Positions 61,907 through 64,000 of a stretch of 64,000 nt of DNA are shown piece by piece. Made by a program: the position numbers and the translations under genes. The stretch spans positions 1,488,001 to 1,552,000 of the forward strand of contig NZ_CP065138.1 in the NCBI RefSeq assembly GCF_015693305.1, written 5' to 3'. The notes under the pieces were generated by a model that had not been told where the DNA came from, did not search any database, and was given only the letters and a program-made list of their open reading frames with translations. This DNA is from Sphingobium sp. Cam5-1 (GTDB taxonomy: Bacteria > Pseudomonadota > Alphaproteobacteria > Sphingomonadales > Sphingomonadaceae). The number at the start of each line of letters is the position of its first letter. Position 1 is the first letter of the stretch.

Positions 61907-62608
61907 ATGGCGAGAGCCAAGATGCTTCTGGTTGAAGATGACGCGGCCCTCGCAGAACTTCTGATCTGGCATTTCAAGCGCGAGGATTTCGACGTCGCAC
62001 ACACTGTCGATGGCGAGGAAGCCTTGTTGCTGGCGCAGGAAAATGTGCCCGACATCGTCCTGCTCGACTGGATGGTGGAAAGCCTGTCCGGCATCGAAGT
62101 CTGCCGCCGTCTGCGCCGGATGAATGGCACGGCCAATGTGCCGATCATCATGCTCACCGCGCGCGGAGAGGAGGAAGACCGGGTCCGCGGGCTGGAAACC
62201 GGCGCGGACGACTATGTCACCAAGCCCTTTTCTCCTCGCGAACTGGTCGCGCGCGTCGGCGCAGTCCTCCGCCGCGTCCGTCCCGCGCTGGCTGGCGAGA
62301 CGCTGACCTTCGCGGACGTGGAGATGGACACGGTCGGTCACAAGGTCCGACGCGGCGGTCAGGTGATACCGCTCGGCCCCACCGAGTTTCGCCTGCTCAA
62401 GCATTTCCTGGAGCATCCCGGCTGGGTCTTCTCGCGCGAACGGCTGCTCGACAGCGTCTGGGGCCAGGACAGCGACATCGAGCTGCGCACTGTCGATGTC
62501 CATATCCGCCGCCTGCGCAAGGCGATCAATGCCGACAGTCAATATCGCGACATCATCCGCACGGTCCGATCTGCGGGCTATGCGCTGGATACGGATGGCG
62601 TAGGGTAA
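61907..62608 (+). CDS. phoB: Phosphate-regulon response regulator PhoB
   Basis: 233 aa. The receiver has the acidic pair in LLVEDDAALAE, phospho-acceptor Asp54 in IVLLDWM, Thr in IIMLTARG and Lys in YVTKPFS. The winged-helix domain carries TEFRLLKHFLEHPGWVFSRERLLD and VDVHIRRLRKAI. It starts 2 bases after phoU, so the whole phoR-pstSCAB-phoU-phoB unit is contiguous in one direction. Confidence 0.97.
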   Translation: MARAKMLLVEDDAALAELLIWHFKREDFDVAHTVDGEEALLLAQENVPDIVLLDWMVESLSGIEVCRRLRRMNGTANVPIIMLTARGEEEDRVRGLETGADDYVTKPFSPRELVARVGAVLRRVRPALAGETLTFADVEMDTVGHKVRRGGQVIPLGPTEFRLLKHFLEHPGWVFSRERLLDSVWGQDSDIELRTVDVHIRRLRKAINADSQYRDIIRTVRSAGYALDTDGVG

Positions 62609-62628
62609 AGGCTATCTCCGGCAACGGC

Positions 62629-63018
62629 TCACTGGACCGTCGGCACCGCCGTCCTGCAATCCCGTGCGCACTCACGGCACATCTCCGCGCACAGCTTACA
62701 ATGCTCATGCTCGTGCCGTTCGCATTCTTCGGCGCAGGCGTCGCAAACGCTGGCGCAGCTTTCCAGCATGAGGCGCAGAACATCGATGTTCTGGCCGGTG
62801 CGTCGGGTCGCCAACTTCGCGGTGGCATCGCACACATCTGCGCAGTCGAGGCAGGTGCGGATGCACTGGCGCATGTCCATCTCCTCTGCGGTGCAAGCGT
62901 CGGCGCAGGATGTGCACATGAGGCTGCAAAACATGGCATGGCGCGCGGCCGCCGCCAGCTGCTCGTTCAGATTGTCGGCGACATCGGGATGAAGCCCAAT
63001 CATCTTGTGGATCGACAT
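62629..63018 (-). CDS. Cys-rich four-helix copper-binding protein (Csp/DUF326-like)
   Basis: 129 aa with 17 Cys in CxxC and CxxxC spacings along helices: FCSLMCTSC, CIRTCLDCADVC, SCASVCDACAEEC and HCKLCAEMCRECARDC. This matches the DUF326/Csp copper-storage family, in which a four-helix bundle holds many Cu(I) ions in its core. No signal peptide is seen, so it would be the cytosolic form. It faces phoB tail to tail, 20 bp apart. Confidence 0.88.
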   Translation of the reverse strand: MSIHKMIGLHPDVADNLNEQLAAAARHAMFCSLMCTSCADACTAEEMDMRQCIRTCLDCADVCDATAKLATRRTGQNIDVLRLMLESCASVCDACAEECERHEHEHCKLCAEMCRECARDCRTAVPTVQ

Positions 63019-63128
63019 CAGTCTCGCTCCTGATTTGTGAGGTCAGGGCAGCAACGGCTCATCCAGACGGGCCGTTCCATCAATGCCGCAGCAAATTTGA
63101 TGCAGGATAGGGACCGGGTCGAAAGAAC

Positions 63129-63151
63129 CGCTCCCGTCTTTCGGGGGAGCG
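63129..63151 (-). terminator. Possible terminator after peptide deformylase
   Basis: CGCTCCC (63129-63135) pairs with GGGAGCG (63145-63151). On the minus strand this lies 24 bases past the def stop and is followed by GTTCTTT. The stem is short, so it is tentative. Confidence 0.45.
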
Positions 63152-63174
63152 TCTCGCGTCCGCCAACGATCAGA

Positions 63175-63705
63175 TCAGGCCGCCTTGCGCGCCTTCGTCA
63201 GCTTCTTCATCAACATGTCCCGCTTCAACCGCGACAGATGATCGATGAACAGCACGCCCTGCAAATGATCCATCTCGTGCTGCAAGCAGGTGGCCAGAAG
63301 GCCCTCAAGCTGCTCCTCATGAATACGCCCTTCGCGATCCATCCAGCTTGCCCGGATCGTCGCGGGCCGCTCCACCTCGGCATATTGGTCCGGCACCGAC
63401 AGGCAGCCCTCATTATAGACTGACAGGTCCGCCGAACCCTCCAAAATCTCGGGATTGATGAACACCATCGGCTTTTTCACCGCAGGCGCACCCTCTTCAT
63501 CCGATTCGGGCTCCTGCAAATCCATCACCAGCACGCGCTTCGGCACGCCCACCTGGATCGCCGCAAGGCCTATGCCCGGAGCGTCGTACATGGTCTCGAA
63601 CATATCATCGATCAGGCGTTGCAGATCGTCATCGATCGCCTCCACCGGAGACGAAATGGTACGCAGGCGCGGGTCAGGCGCCTCAAGGATTGGAAGAATG
63701 GCCAT
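63175..63705 (-). CDS. def: Peptide deformylase
   Basis: Removes the N-formyl group from new proteins. 176 aa with the three motifs: [18 protein letters not shown] (Cys ligand) and [13 protein letters not shown] (HEMDH, metal His and catalytic Glu). The C-terminal helix is basic. It is transcribed leftward after recR, with a 48-bp gap. Confidence 0.97.
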   Translation of the reverse strand: MAILPILEAPDPRLRTISSPVEAIDDDLQRLIDDMFETMYDAPGIGLAAIQVGVPKRVLVMDLQEPESDEEGAPAVKKPMVFINPEILEGSADLSVYNEGCLSVPDQYAEVERPATIRASWMDREGRIHEEQLEGLLATCLQHEMDHLQGVLFIDHLSRLKRDMLMKKLTKARKAA

Positions 63706-63753
63706 GTGGTTAAAATAGCCGCAATGACGGGCTTTTTCAAGCGACCGCCAAAT

Positions 63754-64000
63754 TCACCCAACGGGCCGCCGCGCCCGCAAAGCCTGCGCCAACGTGCCCT
63801 CATCCAGATAATCGAGTTCACCGCCCACGGGCACACCATGGGCCAACTGGGTCAGCCGAACGGGAAAGCGCTCCAGCCGTTCTGCCAGATAATGCGCGGT
63901 GGTCTGCCCCTCCAGCGTCGCATTCATCGCCAGCACCACTTCATCAATGCCGCCCGCTTCGACTCGCGTCACCAGCGCATCGATGGAAAGGTCTTCCGGC
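63754..64000 (-). CDS. recR: Recombination protein RecR, C-terminal part (cut by window edge)
   Basis: The frame runs to the window edge with no start of its own. It encodes the Toprim and C-terminal part of Rec[51 protein letters not shown]. RecR works with RecO and RecF in gap repair and RecA loading. The 5' end lies beyond 64000. Confidence 0.95.
   Translation of the reverse strand, partial: PEDLSIDALVTRVEAGGIDEVVLAMNATLEGQTTAHYLAERLERFPVRLTQLAHGVPVGGELDYLDEGTLAQALRARRPVG

Noticed and set aside
1..64000. CRISPR array, insertion sequence, prophage or conjugative element
   Set aside because: I found no regular spaced repeats, transposase, integrase, phage or transfer genes. The repeats present are REP-like palindromes and one short tandem array.

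Overview
The window looks like ordinary chromosome of a GC-rich alphaproteobacterium of the Sphingomonadales, most likely Sphingobium or Sphingomonas. This is an inference from gene content: a PhoK-type alkaline phosphatase, CarD next to an FdxA ferredoxin and a Suv3-like helicase, an HPr-rel-A cassette, the comF-grxC-nitrilase-DUF1178 run, DUF455 and DUF2141 proteins, and dispersed palindromes of the type common in sphingomonads. I see no rRNA, CRISPR array, insertion sequence, prophage or conjugation gene. There is one tRNA, Arg(CCT).

Layout. 0-8 kb: the start of a cut-off gene, a stand-alone sdhB, a sugar-nucleotidyltransferase-like protein and an M23 peptidase, then a rightward run of Suv3-like helicase, S4 RNA-binding protein, ferredoxin and carD. 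8-17 kb: mostly leftward housekeeping genes (small asparaginase, proC, YbjN, ubiK, tspO, tlyA, dsbD), the phosphatase phoK and a serine acetyltransferase. 17-24 kb: regulation and envelope, with an OmpR-type two-component pair, a TorF-like porin, a SulP transporter with a beta carbonic anhydrase, and a second, degenerate response regulator coupled to a small secreted protein. 24-28 kb: a glycosyltransferase and an amylo-alpha-1,6-glucosidase. 28-36 kb: tRNA-Arg, the comF operon, a methyltransferase, a lipid kinase and the LPS exporter permeases lptF and lptG. 36-50 kb: desaturase, acetyltransferase, second lipid kinase, phosphoesterase, exonuclease III, erpA, second M23 peptidase, DUF455, bcp, glnE, an NepR-like small protein, a zinc metallopeptidase, and a patatin coupled to 3-hydroxybutyrate dehydrogenase. 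50-55 kb: M20 amidohydrolase, a GNAT enzyme and the HPr-rel-A cassette. 55-63 kb: a complete phosphate regulon, phoR-pstSCAB-phoU-phoB, with a three-repeat Pho box before pstS. 63-64 kb: a Cys-rich copper-binding protein, peptide deformylase and the end of recR.

Most unusual items. (1) The HPr-rel-A cassette: a Tat-signal protein, a PqqD-like chaperone, an HprK-like kinase and a nucleotidyltransferase, an uncharacterised system that may modify a peptide or protein. (2) A perfect 17-bp sequence shared by the upstream regions of two paralogous response-regulator operons, one of which encodes a receiver with an altered acidic pocket. (3) A nested inverted repeat in the leader of the carbonic anhydrase-SulP operon whose outer stem would pair the Shine-Dalgarno sequence. 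(4) Two families of dispersed inverted repeats, one copy carrying an expanded 9-bp tandem array.
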